The notes beneath the pieces are model-generated. The model was given only the letters and a program-made list of their open reading frames with translations. It was not told the DNA's origin and did not search any database. This document shows, piece after piece, positions 1 to 9,378 of a stretch of DNA of 64,000 nt; positions within the stretch are counted from its first letter, which is position 1; each line of letters starts with the position of its first letter. Location: NCBI GenBank assembly GCA_963930655.1, contig OZ005609.1:9096501-9160500 (forward strand), given 5' to 3'. The translations under genes and the position numbers were made by a program. Source of the stretch: Myrica gale. Taxonomy: Eukaryota; Streptophyta; Magnoliopsida; Fagales; Myricaceae.

Positions 1-1059
1 TACAAAACACGTCACCACTAATTATCAATCTGGATTCGGTTGGCTCATGTTATTTAATAGTGACACATTTTTGGTTAGCAAAATATGCATGTCTTGTTTG
101 TGATCCATGTTTAGACAAAAGTACTTTTTTGGGACGAGTAATTAACCCCGGGAGGGAAAGAATTAAAACTGAGAGACTAAATTGAAAAAAAAAATCACGG
201 GACTAACCAATTAATTAAGCCTTCTTATTGTGATATAAATATGGATATCTAGCATTCTTGTAAGATCATAGATCATCAGTGAAATGAAATGTACAATGTC
301 AAGCTAGATATTTTCGTGTAAACCACAAGGATCACCTTTATATTTATCTTTAAAAGAAATTTATATTCTCCTAGTGGCAAGTTAAATGCATATTGTAAAA
401 AAAATGTAACTTTTTAATGTGAAATTTGATGAAAAAAAATATCATTGGATAAAAGAAAACCCAACTAAAACAGGTGAAAACGACATACTAATTTTTTTTA
501 CTTTAATATCCTCTATGATTTTTATGCCCAATTTTTAAAAATAAGAAAAGATTCATTAGTGAGTAAGACCTCCCTTGTGACTGCTACCCTTAACCTATTA
601 AAGGATATCTTCTTGTGGGGGGTTGTTGTTCACGTCAGTCCCACACCACGTGTAATGGGGAGTCAAGAAATTGCTCGTGCCTCTTAAGTTATAAGATTTG
701 AAACCACTTCCACTATGCACCCCGACCGAATAGTGTCGGCCTAGGCGCGGGCTGACCCAAAACACACTGGACCCGCCCTATATTCGGTCGAGCCTCAACC
801 GAACCGACCCGCCTTAGATTTGCAAAGTCTTACTCCTCCTTCTCAGAACCCTAAGTCCCGACTCTTCCTTCTCAAGCCGTCGTCGTCGCCTCCCAGCCGG
901 CTGCCCACTTCTCCTTCTTCTCCAGTAAGTCCCTTTACACTTACAGCCTACAGGGATATTTGTTGTTTTCTTTGGTATCGCCTCATGCTCTTACAGTCGA
1001 GTATAGATTTCTCATAAGGATTGAATCTTTGTCCTCGCATAAACCCCCCTTCTTTTCTT
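1..1059. other. Intergenic, no gene recognised
   Basis: AT-rich DNA without a convincing coding frame. A CACGTG core (G-box) sits near 645. A pyrimidine-rich stretch at about 815-925 resembles a plant 5' leader and ends at a possible splice donor (CCAG|TAAG context near 925), so it may be the leader of the decayed gene that follows. Nothing else is supported. Confidence 0.5.
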
Positions 1060-1243
1060 TAACTTGAGCTTGTCACTCTTCAGATTTGTGAATGCCCTGT
1101 GCTATTTGCTCGATTGGAAGTGCTTAATCCATAGTGACTAACATGGGTAATGCTTTTTGAGTTTTTCAGTTCTCTTTAACCTGAGCTTGTCACTCTTCAG
1201 ATTTGTGAATGCCCTGTGCTATTTGTCCGATTGGAAGTGCTTA
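1060..1243 (+). repeat. Direct duplication, 67-bp unit, 117-bp spacing
   Basis: The 67 bases at 1060-1126 recur at 1177-1243 with about three differences. Each copy carries a polypyrimidine tract, a TTCAG splice-acceptor-like end and the first bases of the same LRR exon. The second copy continues into the longer exon; the first copy runs into unrelated sequence. This looks like a local duplication of an intron-exon border. Confidence 0.8.
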
Positions 1244-1766
1244 CTGTCTCTGAAAACCGTCTTACTGAAGCTTGTGGATCTTACCTTTCAACTATTTTGG
1301 AAAAATGCAAGGGTAAGTGTTTTTCGTGCAGCCCGCTTTATTTAAATATTGGTTTCAGTATCTTCTGAATAGTCGCTGCTTTTTTGTGGATTATTTTTGA
1401 ATTCAAGCTTTTACAGTATAAACTTTCCATCTCTTTCAAATATATTATCAAGTGATCATTATTGTAAATAAGCCCTGTGCCTTCAGCTCACCTAAGCTCT
1501 CCGTTTCCTAGGCCTGTGCAGCTTGAATATAGAACGCTGTTCTATAACATCTAGAACCATTCAGAAGGTTGCTGATGCACTAAATACTGGATCTGTACTT
1601 GAAACAGCTTTCTATAGGTATGCTTGACTTATAGAGTAGCTAATCTTAATGCATTATTTGTCTTTATCTTACTAGGCTGTCCAACTCTTTCTTGGATAGG
1701 ATATAACGATCCTGTATCAGGAAATGCCATTAGCAGTCTACTGGTCAAGCTTGCCAGTTTGAAGAG
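1201..1766 (+). pseudogene. Decayed leucine-rich-repeat gene fragment, TONSOKU-like
   Basis: Three exon-like pieces follow one another. The first (1201-1312, after TTCAG and before GTAAGT) encodes [19 protein letters not shown]. The second (1512-1617, after CCTAG and before GTATGC) encodes [20 protein letters not shown]. The third (about 1680-1766) encodes GYNDPVSGNAISSLLVKLAS. The pattern of LxxLxLSxNRLT and LNI.. units is that of ribonuclease-inhibitor-type LRRs, and the wording is closest, from memory, to the C-terminal LRR region of plant TONSOKU/BRU1. Joining exons two and three shifts the frame, no start or full-length frame exists, and the remaining protein is missing. It is therefore called a fragment. 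The LRR nature is fairly safe; the TONSOKU assignment is an inference. Confidence 0.55.
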
Positions 1767-2795
1767 GTTTTGATCACTTTGAAATCCTACTCCTTTTTCT
1801 GTTTATATGGAAGGGGTTGAAGAAGCACAAGAATGGGTTTTGGGTTCTTTAAATGCAAGTAAATGCTCTGTTTTCTTTCTCCAATTCTTTGTACAGAATT
1901 TGTTATAATTGTGCATGTTGCTATTTTGCCTTCATGTTGATGAATTCCTTCTTGCTTTTTGCAGGTTAATTTTCTTGTTATTTCTACTAAGGCTTCTGAA
2001 GAGCAAAGATGTAAATCTGATAGGGCAAGGCATTTGCATTTTTTTTTTCCTGGGAATTGTATTTACTAGCACAATTCCAATTAGCCCCTTCATTTGGTTC
2101 TTTCTGCTGGGTTTTGTGACATAGACAAGCAGAGGGAAACCAACATAGACAAGCACAATTCCAGTTAGCCTCGGTCAGGTGTTTGATTCATGTCCTTTAC
2201 TTGTACTTTATATGTCATACCTTGCAAGTTGTATGGAGTTGTTTATATTGTTTCACCTTTATCTAGCTATGAATTATAGTGTGATAAATTGCATACTATG
2301 CGACATTATGACCAAGCTGATAGAGATCTGGAAACAAAACAATTTTAGAGATAAAGGTGGAACACGCAATATCCTCATCTTCGCAAGGGTCACCCCCTCC
2401 CCGGAAAGAACCCACCCGTACGGATCGGGTTTGGTCGGGCCTAACAAACAGTTATGTTGGGTCGATTTTCGGTTCGAATGGACCAGCATACATCTGACCC
2501 GACCCATGAACAATCCTAACTTCCACCTGACCTCTGGATACTGTTCGTAGTTTCAACCATTGAGATAGGCCTCTTGGAAAATTACAAATTATAAAGAACA
2601 AGCAGTAGTTTGTTTTTGGGCATTGTCGTTTTGGGGGTAAAGGGATTGAGGGAGAATCAGGACCGTTGAACTGATTCCTGAACGAATTGGACATCAGCTT
2701 GAGGCGGCGACACCGTGATTCGTATAAGTCGCTCATAAAATTCGAGACACACAGGAAAAAGTTTCGTAATCCTCTATGAAAGGCGAAAACGTATC
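1767..2795. other. Intergenic, target side of the composite retroelement
   Basis: No gene is supported. Short open frames at 1909-2124 and 2179-2550 have no recognisable protein content. The stretch 2400-2520 is rich in GGGTCGG/ACCCGAC-type words of the kind seen in old dispersed repeats. The last 100 bases before 2796 and the first 60 bases after 7582 form a possible broken reading frame interrupted by the retroelement, but it also contains a stop and cannot be assigned. Confidence 0.35.
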
Positions 2796-2800
2796 GTACA

Positions 2801-2936
2801 TGTTACATGCCTTAGAAGAACTCACCCCCAAAAGCTAGTTCAAGAGAGAAGGGAGCCTAAGGCATATAAACCCCACATTGGCATCCCATACTACCAATGT
2901 GGGACGGATCTCATACTCCCCAAATGGTCCATAACA
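2801..2936 (-). repeat. TRIM-like 136-bp LTR (3' LTR of left half)
   Basis: Read on the minus strand it begins TGTTATGG and ends CATGTAACA, so it has TG..CA ends with a TGTTA/TAACA inverted repeat. It contains a TATA-like GTTTATATG and the words CCCACATTGG and CCAATGTGGGG as an internal hairpin. Just upstream on the minus strand is a purine-rich GTGGTGGAA, in the right place for a polypurine tract. Its short size and lack of coding sequence fit TRIM elements. The family name was not identified. Confidence 0.65.
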
Positions 2937-3069
2937 TTCCACCACGCTCCGCAGTCCCGGCGCCCACGCGGGATGGCTGTGCACTAGGTTTTTCCTAGTC
3001 CCGGGCTAACACTGCAATACCGACGTCACCCCCCGCGCCGCACGATTGCAACTCGGAAGAGTGGTGTAG

Positions 3070-3081
3070 GCTCTGATACCA
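3070..3081 (-). other. Primer-binding site for initiator tRNA-Met
   Basis: On the minus strand the bases read TGGTATCAGAGC, the standard complement of the 3' end of plant initiator tRNA-Met. It lies two bases beyond the 3' end of the 344-bp LTR (3084-3427 minus), as expected for a 5' LTR-PBS unit. Its direction is opposite to the gag-pol remnant beginning at 3428, so it cannot serve that reading frame in the present layout. Confidence 0.85.
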
Positions 3082-3083
3082 AA

Positions 3084-3427
3084 TGTAAGGGTATTGATTA
3101 TGGATGAGTTTGATTGTAATCGAAGTATTGTTGTATGGCTGTTTGGATGGAGAAGGGTGGATAAAACAGTGACTAGTTCGAGGTAGTCGACCTCCGTGTT
3201 TTGCCTTGCAATATTTTTCATGCCTTTTCCATTGAAACGAACGACTAAGTACAAAGCTATTGAGCCACTAATGGGCCAAATCAAAAGGGTTTCAACCCAC
3301 TACAATTCAGCTAATAAAGCAGTAACATAAGTGGCCTAAAGGCCTAAGCCCAAAACAGCTCATTCAGTCACACGACCAACACTTCACTTCTAAGCATATC
3401 TTCCTCCGAAGTCTCCAGACGCTGTCA
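3084..3427 (-). repeat. 344-bp chromovirus LTR, inverted copy
   Basis: On the minus strand it begins TGACAGCG and ends CCCTTACA. It is the reverse complement of 7234-7577 with only three differences in 344 bases counted by eye. Its U3 end (TGTCA on the plus strand at 3423-3427) is joined directly to the middle of a gag reading frame at 3428, and its U5 end is followed by the primer-binding site. Orientation is opposite to the partner LTR. Confidence 0.9.
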
Positions 3428-6400
3428 GATTCGCTTTCAAGTTAAGCTTCTCAACCCTCTTACACTTAACACTGCCTTTGGGTTGGCTAAGATTCAAGAG
3501 GAGAGTGTGACAACCATAAAAAGAAGCCTCAGGTCTGGGTTTTTGGAGGCTGGGAGGAACCAAAATCAATCTGGACAGAAAAACTATGATCCAGATTTCC
3601 TATACAAAGATTATCTCCTGCTCAAATGAATGAGAGACGGGATAAGGGTCTTTGTTATAATTGCGATGAGAAATGGAATTTGCAGCACCAATGTACAGGG
3701 AAGAGGATTTATATGATGGAAGAGGCTGAGTGGATTTCTGAAGATGAGGCAGAAGGGGAAGGGGAAGAAGACCATGGGGACTCAACTGTTAAACCGGAAA
3801 TAGAACATGGGGAACCTGAAATATCTTTACATGTCATTTCTGGCATACCTAAGCCGAGTACCATGCGCTTAGTAGGAAGGATAGGGGCAAGTAAGGTAGT
3901 GATTTTGGTGGATACGGGCAGCACTAATAATTTTTTGGATCCTTCTGTGGTTCTGAAAAATAATCTACCAGTCAAGCAATATCATAGGCTGCGTGTTAGG
4001 GTGGCTAATGGTGATACCATGATGGCTGAAGGGGGCTGTGAAGGAGTGACTGTTAAGATGTAAGGTCAGAATTATAATGTTGATTTCTATTCACTGCCAT
4101 TGGGAGGATGTGATGTAGTTTTGGGAGTTAGTTGGTTGAGTACTCTTGGCCCTATTTTATGGGATTTTTTGAAGTTGACAATGTCCTTTGATTATATGGG
4201 CAGAGCCATATTGTTACATGGATTACAATCTACTGCTGGCTGGTCTATGATGGAAGGGCAGAATTTTCATGTTCATGCTGAGATGGAGAGACAAGGTGTG
4301 GTTCTACATGCTGTGACAACAACTGCTGTACAGGATGAAGGAATTCTAATGCCACCTCTACAAGACCTTCTACAACAGTTTCAAGATATTTTTGCAGAAC
4401 CTAGTGGTTTACCTCCCATCTGAAACCATGATTATCAGATTAATCTTAAGGAAGGGACATTACCAGTATGTGTACGTCCTTACAGATACCCATTATACCA
4501 AAATGGGGAAATTGAGAGAATTGTCCGAGAGTTATTGGAAATGGGGGCTATTAGGCCAAGTCAATCCCCATTTTCCTCTCCCGTTTTATTGGTTAGGAAG
4601 ACGGATGGTAGTTGGAGGATGTGTGTTGATTATAGAGCTCTAAATCAGGCCACAGTTAAGGATAAGTATCATATTCCGGTTGTGGATGAGCTTTTGGATG
4701 AGCTGCATGGGGCTACTATTTTTTCCAAGCTAGATCTAAGGTCTGGATACCATCAAATTAGAGTAAGAGCTGCAGATGTGCCCAAGACTGTATTTCGAAC
4801 CCATGAGGGTCATTACGAATTCTTGGTAATGTCATTCGGGCTTACCAATGCTCCATCTACTTTTCAAAGGTTGATGAATGATGTGTTTCGACCTTTCCTA
4901 CGCAGATTTGTACTAGTGTTTTTTGACGACATCCTAGTGTACAACAAGACCCTACAAGAGCACGTGTTGCACTTAACTAAGGTGTTGAGTGTCCTGAGGC
5001 AGCATCAGCTATATGCAAAAAGGACTAAATGTCGTTTTGCATACACTGAGATTGACTACCTCGGTCATCTCATTTCTGCCCAAGGGGTGCGGGCCGATCC
5101 AAACAAAATTATAGCCATGTTAGATTGGCCAATTCCAAGGAATTTGAAGGCTTTGAGAGGATTTTTGGGGCTGACAGGTTATTACATAAAGTTTATTAAG
5201 CGGTATGAGCAGATTGCAGCTCCCCTAACCCAATTATTGAAGAAGAATTCCTTCAGTTGGACTGAGGAGACAACGCAAGCCTTCCTAAGATTAAAAGAAG
5301 CTGTGACCAACCCACCCGTACTGGTCTTACCAGATTTTACTAAGGTGTTCATGATTGAGTGCGATGCATGTGGAGTGGGAGTAGGAGCCGTGTTAATGCA
5401 GCAAGGTCGCCCCTTGGCCTATTTCAGTCAAGCTTTGAAGGGCAGATTGCTGCACCTTTCAACCTATGAGAAAGAGCTCTACGCTCTAGTATGTGCAGTT
5501 CAAAAATGGCGGCCTTACTTGGTTGGCCAGACATTCACAATTAAAACAGACCAGCAAAGCTTGAAATTTCTGTTGGAACAGAAGGTAGGCACCCCTGCCC
5601 AACAAAAGTGGCTGACTAAATTATTGGGGTATGATTTTTCTATTGAGTATAAGAGGGGTAAGGAGAATCTAGTGGCTGATGCACTCTCACGCAGAGATGA
5701 GGCTGTTGAGGAGGGTGTCCTAACAGCTATCACCTTCCCTCGGTCAGATTGGGTTGAAGAGTTGAGACAAAACTATGTGGGTGATTCATCTGCTCAAAAG
5801 ATCATTACTAAGGTTCAGCAGGGGCAGCTACAAGGCAAACCTGTAGTGGTACGTAATGGGATCATAGTGAAGAAATGAAGGATCTATGTGGGTGATTCAC
5901 CAGCTCTAAGATTACAACTACTGAACCATGTGCATTCTAGCCCCACAGCGGGTCATTCGGGGTACCATAAAACCCTACATCGAGCAAAGTATGATTTTTA
6001 TTGGCCTAAAATGAAGGCTGTATTAAGAAGTTTGTGCGTGAATGTGATATATGCCAACATAACAAATATGAAAATCTCAGTCCAGCTGGTCTACTTCAGC
6101 CATTACCTATACCTGAGAGGGCTTGGGCAGATATTTCTATGGATTTCATTGAAGGGTTACCCTCATCTAATGGGCATACTGTCATCTTAATGGTGGTTGA
6201 TAGGTTGACTAAATATGCTCATTTTATTGGTGTTTCTCATCCCTATACAGCTTCCACTATTGCTCAGCACTTCACTAACCACGTCCTCAAACTCCACGGT
6301 CTCCCTCAGTCCATTGTTTCAGATCGGGATCCTATATTCCTAAGTACTTTTTGGACTGAATTGTTTCAATTGCAGGGGGCCGTTCTAGCTCACTCCTCAG

Positions 6401-7182
6401 CTTACCACCCTCAAAGTGATGGCCAGACTGAAATTGTTAACAAGGGTGTGAGGCAGTATCTTCGTTGCTATTGTGGCGAGAAACCAAAATCTTGGTCTCT
6501 CTGGCTCTCTATGGCCGAATGGTGGTATAATACAAGTCATCACTCCTCTACACAGTGTACACTGTTTGAGGCTCTCTATGGCTACCCTCCCCCACGGCTG
6601 ATTCATTACATACCCAATACTACCAACAATGAAGCAGTAGCAACTCAACTCAAAACCAGAGGTCAGATCATAGAAACACTAAAGCACAATTTACAGGCTG
6701 CTCAAGAACGGTATACCATTCAGTACAACAAACATCATACAGAGAGAAGTTTTGAACTGGGGGATTGGGTATACCTGCGATTGCAACCTTACCGACAGAA
6801 AACACTAGCTGCACGAAAAAGCTTGAAGCTTTCTCCCCGTTTCTATGGTCCTTTCCAAGTAACCAAGAAGATCGGCACAGTTGCATACAAGTTGGATCTC
6901 CCGGCTGAGGCTCGAATACACCCTGTGTTCCACGTCTCTTGCCTCAAGAAGCAGTTGGGGTCACACTCAGTTCCACTGCCAGTTCTGCCACCAGTCGATG
7001 AAGAAGGAGCTGTCCAAGCTGAGCCAGAACAGATTGTAGAACGACGGTTTCGAAGAAGGGGCGATCGGGCTATCACTGAAGTTTTGGTGAAATGGAAGGG
7101 GGCTGTTGACGAGGAGTCTATTTGGGTTCCCTATTGGCGTCTATGCGACGAATATCCCCACCTTGTGGACAAGGTCTTTTGA
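3428..7182 (+). pseudogene. Ty3/gypsy chromovirus gag-pol, truncated and broken
   Basis: The order is gag tail, protease, reverse transcriptase, RNase H, integrase, chromodomain, which is the Ty3/gypsy chromovirus order. Visible motifs are a zinc knuckle LCYNCDEKWNLQHQC at about 3650, protease VDTGSTNNF at about 3909, RT FFDDILVY near 4920, RNase H ECDACGVGVGAVLM near 5360, integrase SDRDPIFLSTFW near 6320 with HSSAYHPQSDGQTE near 6390, and a C-terminal chromodomain (VKWKG..ESIWVPYW, about 7030-7150). The gag N-terminus is absent: the frame begins abruptly at the LTR junction. Further breaks are a frameshift near 3600, stops at 4061, 4421 and 5876, and a one-base loss near 6030. The stop at 4421 looks like CGA to TGA decay. 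The copy cannot make a full polyprotein. Confidence 0.9.
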
Positions 7183-7233
7183 AGGGAATAAGAATGTCAC
7201 AGGACCATTCGAAGGAGGAAGATAACAATCGTC

Positions 7234-7577
7234 TGACAGCGTCTGGAGACTTCGGAGGAAGATATGCTTAGAAGTGAAGTGTTGGTCGTGTGACTGAATG
7301 AGCTGTTTTGGGCTTAGGCCTTTAGGCCACTTATGTTACCGCTTTATTAGCTGAATTGTAGTGGGTTGAAGCCCTTTTGATTTGGCCCATTAGTGGCTCA
7401 ATAGCTTTGTACTTAGTCGTTCGTTTCAATGGAAAAGGCATGAAAAATATTGCAAGGCAAAACACGGAGGTCGACTACTTCGAACTAGTCACTGTTTTAT
7501 CCACCCTTCTCCATCCAAACAGCCATACAACAATACTTCGATTACAATCAAACTCATCCATAATCAATACCCTTACA
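7234..7577 (+). repeat. 344-bp chromovirus LTR, direct 3' copy
   Basis: It begins TGACAGCG and ends CCCTTACA and follows pol by 51 bases that include a purine-rich stretch (GAAGGAGGAAGATAA, 7211-7225), in the right place for a polypurine tract. It matches 3084-3427 in inverted orientation with three differences, so the two copies diverged recently. The target duplication GTACA follows at 7578. Confidence 0.9.
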
Positions 7578-7582
7578 GTACA

Positions 7583-8446
7583 GCTGCTACAGCTCTGAGA
7601 GATGATAGTTGTCCCCGTGGTTTATTTCTCCCTGAATTTTGAGCCTAACCGTTGATTACGAACGAGTTCGGTTGATATGTTGAGCTTTATTGTGCTGAGC
7701 AGTGCTGATTGACTGTAGAGATCTAAAGATGACAATACAGCGGCACAGATAAGAACACGTCATTTAAATGAGGAGATCATTCGCCGACCCCGATTAGAGA
7801 TTGACCCGATCCTTGTAGATGATGACCCGGTTTGAAAATTCATATCGAAGCCAGCTCCATTTCACGAGACATAAATGCACTGGAGCTTGCAGCGGATCTG
7901 GACAAGCGAAACTGTGAAACATGCCTGCCAAACCACTCAAGCCTCCAGTAGTGCGTGTCAAACAGCAAGTCGAACTTCAAATCATATATTTACTAAGAAA
8001 GGTTTCAGGTGACTAAAAACCAAAATGTGTATCTAACAGAAGGGGAATATTGTCTGCTCAAATATTTAAAAGGGGAATAGATGGGTTAAATTTTAGAATG
8101 AAGCACCCACTATAGGTCATTCCGTTAAATGTGGGGGACAGGATAATGAATCAACGAAATGAAAAAACAACAAAAGAGGTAGAGAGGTTGATAACTAACC
8201 AGAAACCAGCCCAGGGACGACATTCTGGGAATGTTTCATGCTCTCACGCCGTCGGAATAATTATAAGAGAGGGTGGTGGAGAAAAGAGATACGAAGACGA
8301 TAACTCGGAATTCAGGAAGAAAGAGAGAGACCCACCGAGATTAGACTGCTCTTTCCAGGAAGCCTAAGGGAGTGAGAGGAGAGGAGAGGAGTTAACGGCC
8401 TTGGTTTCAACTCTTCCATCTGGTTTTGTTGTGGTGCGAGCTAGGC
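7583..8446. other. Intergenic, no gene recognised
   Basis: No exon structure or conserved protein was seen. A 78-codon open frame at 8131-8367 has low-complexity charged content and no family resemblance. The reverse strand carries a TATAATTA word near 8260, too little to claim a promoter. Confidence 0.4.
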
Positions 8447-8623
8447 AATCTATGTTTGTGACTTAAAATTTTACCCTTACTAAAATTTTAACATAATAAA
8501 AAATTATAATATAATCTATCTCCGTCGTATCATTACTTTTCATTATGATAAATATTAAAAATCATCTCTCTTCACTTTTTTCACCAAATTCAATACCTTA
8601 CAATTTTAACACTCAAACACACC
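8447..8623. mobile_element. Tourist-like MITE, worn copy
   Basis: Ends read CTATGTTTG and CAAACACACCG, and the inside carries the family words TAAAATTTTA near both ends, TCTCT-rich tracts and TTTTTCACCAA. No target duplication is visible, so the limits are approximate. It belongs to the same family as the copies at 31618, 36948 and 49759, where TTA/TAA target duplications are clear. Confidence 0.55.
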
Positions 8624-8885
8624 GTGAAAATAGCAAAATGAAACTGAAATGGGTAGTCGGGTTACAATTGAAACGGGTCGGAATATATAGATAATCGGAT
8701 CAGCGGGTCATTTCATTTTAAACATGGTGGCATATTCTGAGTCGCCGGATTGTCATATTTAGATCTACACCGTCCATCAGCACCCTACCACAATAAAACT
8801 CAGCCTAATAACCGAACCCGATTACAAACTTCCGCTTGAACGAAGCCGGGGGCGAACAATTAGCGCGGACAAGCTCTGAGCTCCG

Positions 8886-9378
8886 ATGACGACCAGTTGG
8901 AGAAGGTCATTGGGAAATGTGAGGTCCTTCATAAACAATTCGATGGGCGGCGTTAGGGGAGGAACCAACCTCGCTTCGTGGGTCGTGGCTGGAACCCTAG
9001 CTTACTACCTTTGGGTCAAGCCCGCTCAAGACCTCAGGCGCGAACAAGAGGTGTGTTCGTTCGTTCTTGATCTCGATTTGTGGACGGTAAATTCAGTTGC
9101 TTCCAATTAGGTTGTGGATTTAGTATGCTCTTTGGTTGCAGGAAAGGGCAGCGCTTGCAGCTTCTGAGGATCCTTATCGTTACGTCGAGAAACGGAAACC
9201 AATTCCAGACCCTCAGGTAAAACATAAAGGAATTGCGGTTTATTAAGCATATATTTTACTGGTTTATTAATTTTCTTTGTTGTTTAGTCGCTAATTGTTT
9301 GATTGGGAAATTGATTTTCAGGAAACTGGTTTGATATACGGCAACAAGAATAAGGTAATTAGGAAACAGGAGGAATAA
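8886..9378 (+). CDS. Small single-span membrane protein, three exons, unknown function
   Basis: Exons at 8886-9050, 9142-9216 and 9322-9378 join in frame (55, 25 and 18 codons plus TAA) to give 98 residues. Splice borders are GAG|GTGTGT, TGCAG|GAAAGG, CAG|GTAAAA and TTCAG|GAAACT. The first ATG after a short leader is used. The N-terminus is basic (MTTSWRRSLGNVRSF), followed by a hydrophobic span at about residues 30-45 (SWVVAGTLAYYLWV). The C-terminal half is hydrophilic, with DPYRYVEKRKPIPDPQETGL. The clean exon phases and compact amphipathic layout make it a real gene. A basic N-terminus plus one span would suit a mitochondrial inner-membrane or other organelle protein, but that is inference. 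It reads like a conserved plant hypothetical protein; no function is known to me. Confidence 0.8.

Larger units (their letters stand above)
2796..7582. mobile_element. Composite LTR retroelement insertion with 5-bp target duplication
   Basis: The element spans 2801-7577 and is flanked by GTACA at 2796-2800 and 7578-7582. From left to right on the plus strand it holds: a 136-bp TRIM-like LTR on the minus strand (2801-2936), a short internal segment (2937-3069), a minus-strand initiator-Met primer-binding site (3070-3081), a 344-bp LTR on the minus strand (3084-3427), a plus-strand chromovirus gag remnant and pol (3428-7182), and a plus-strand copy of the same 344-bp LTR (7234-7577). Both outer ends are LTR U5 ends (TGTTACA.. 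and ..CCTTACA). A normal element has two LTRs of one family in the same direction, so this is structurally abnormal; the matching target duplication argues that it was inserted as one unit. No known name was recognised. Confidence 0.8.

Noticed and set aside
3006..3284. 92-codon minus-strand open frame and its twin at 7377-7598
   Set aside because: Both lie inside the two copies of the 344-bp LTR; they are equal because the LTRs are equal, not because of a protein.
8131..8367. 78-codon plus-strand open frame
   Set aside because: Low-complexity charged composition, no homology recognised and no gene context.
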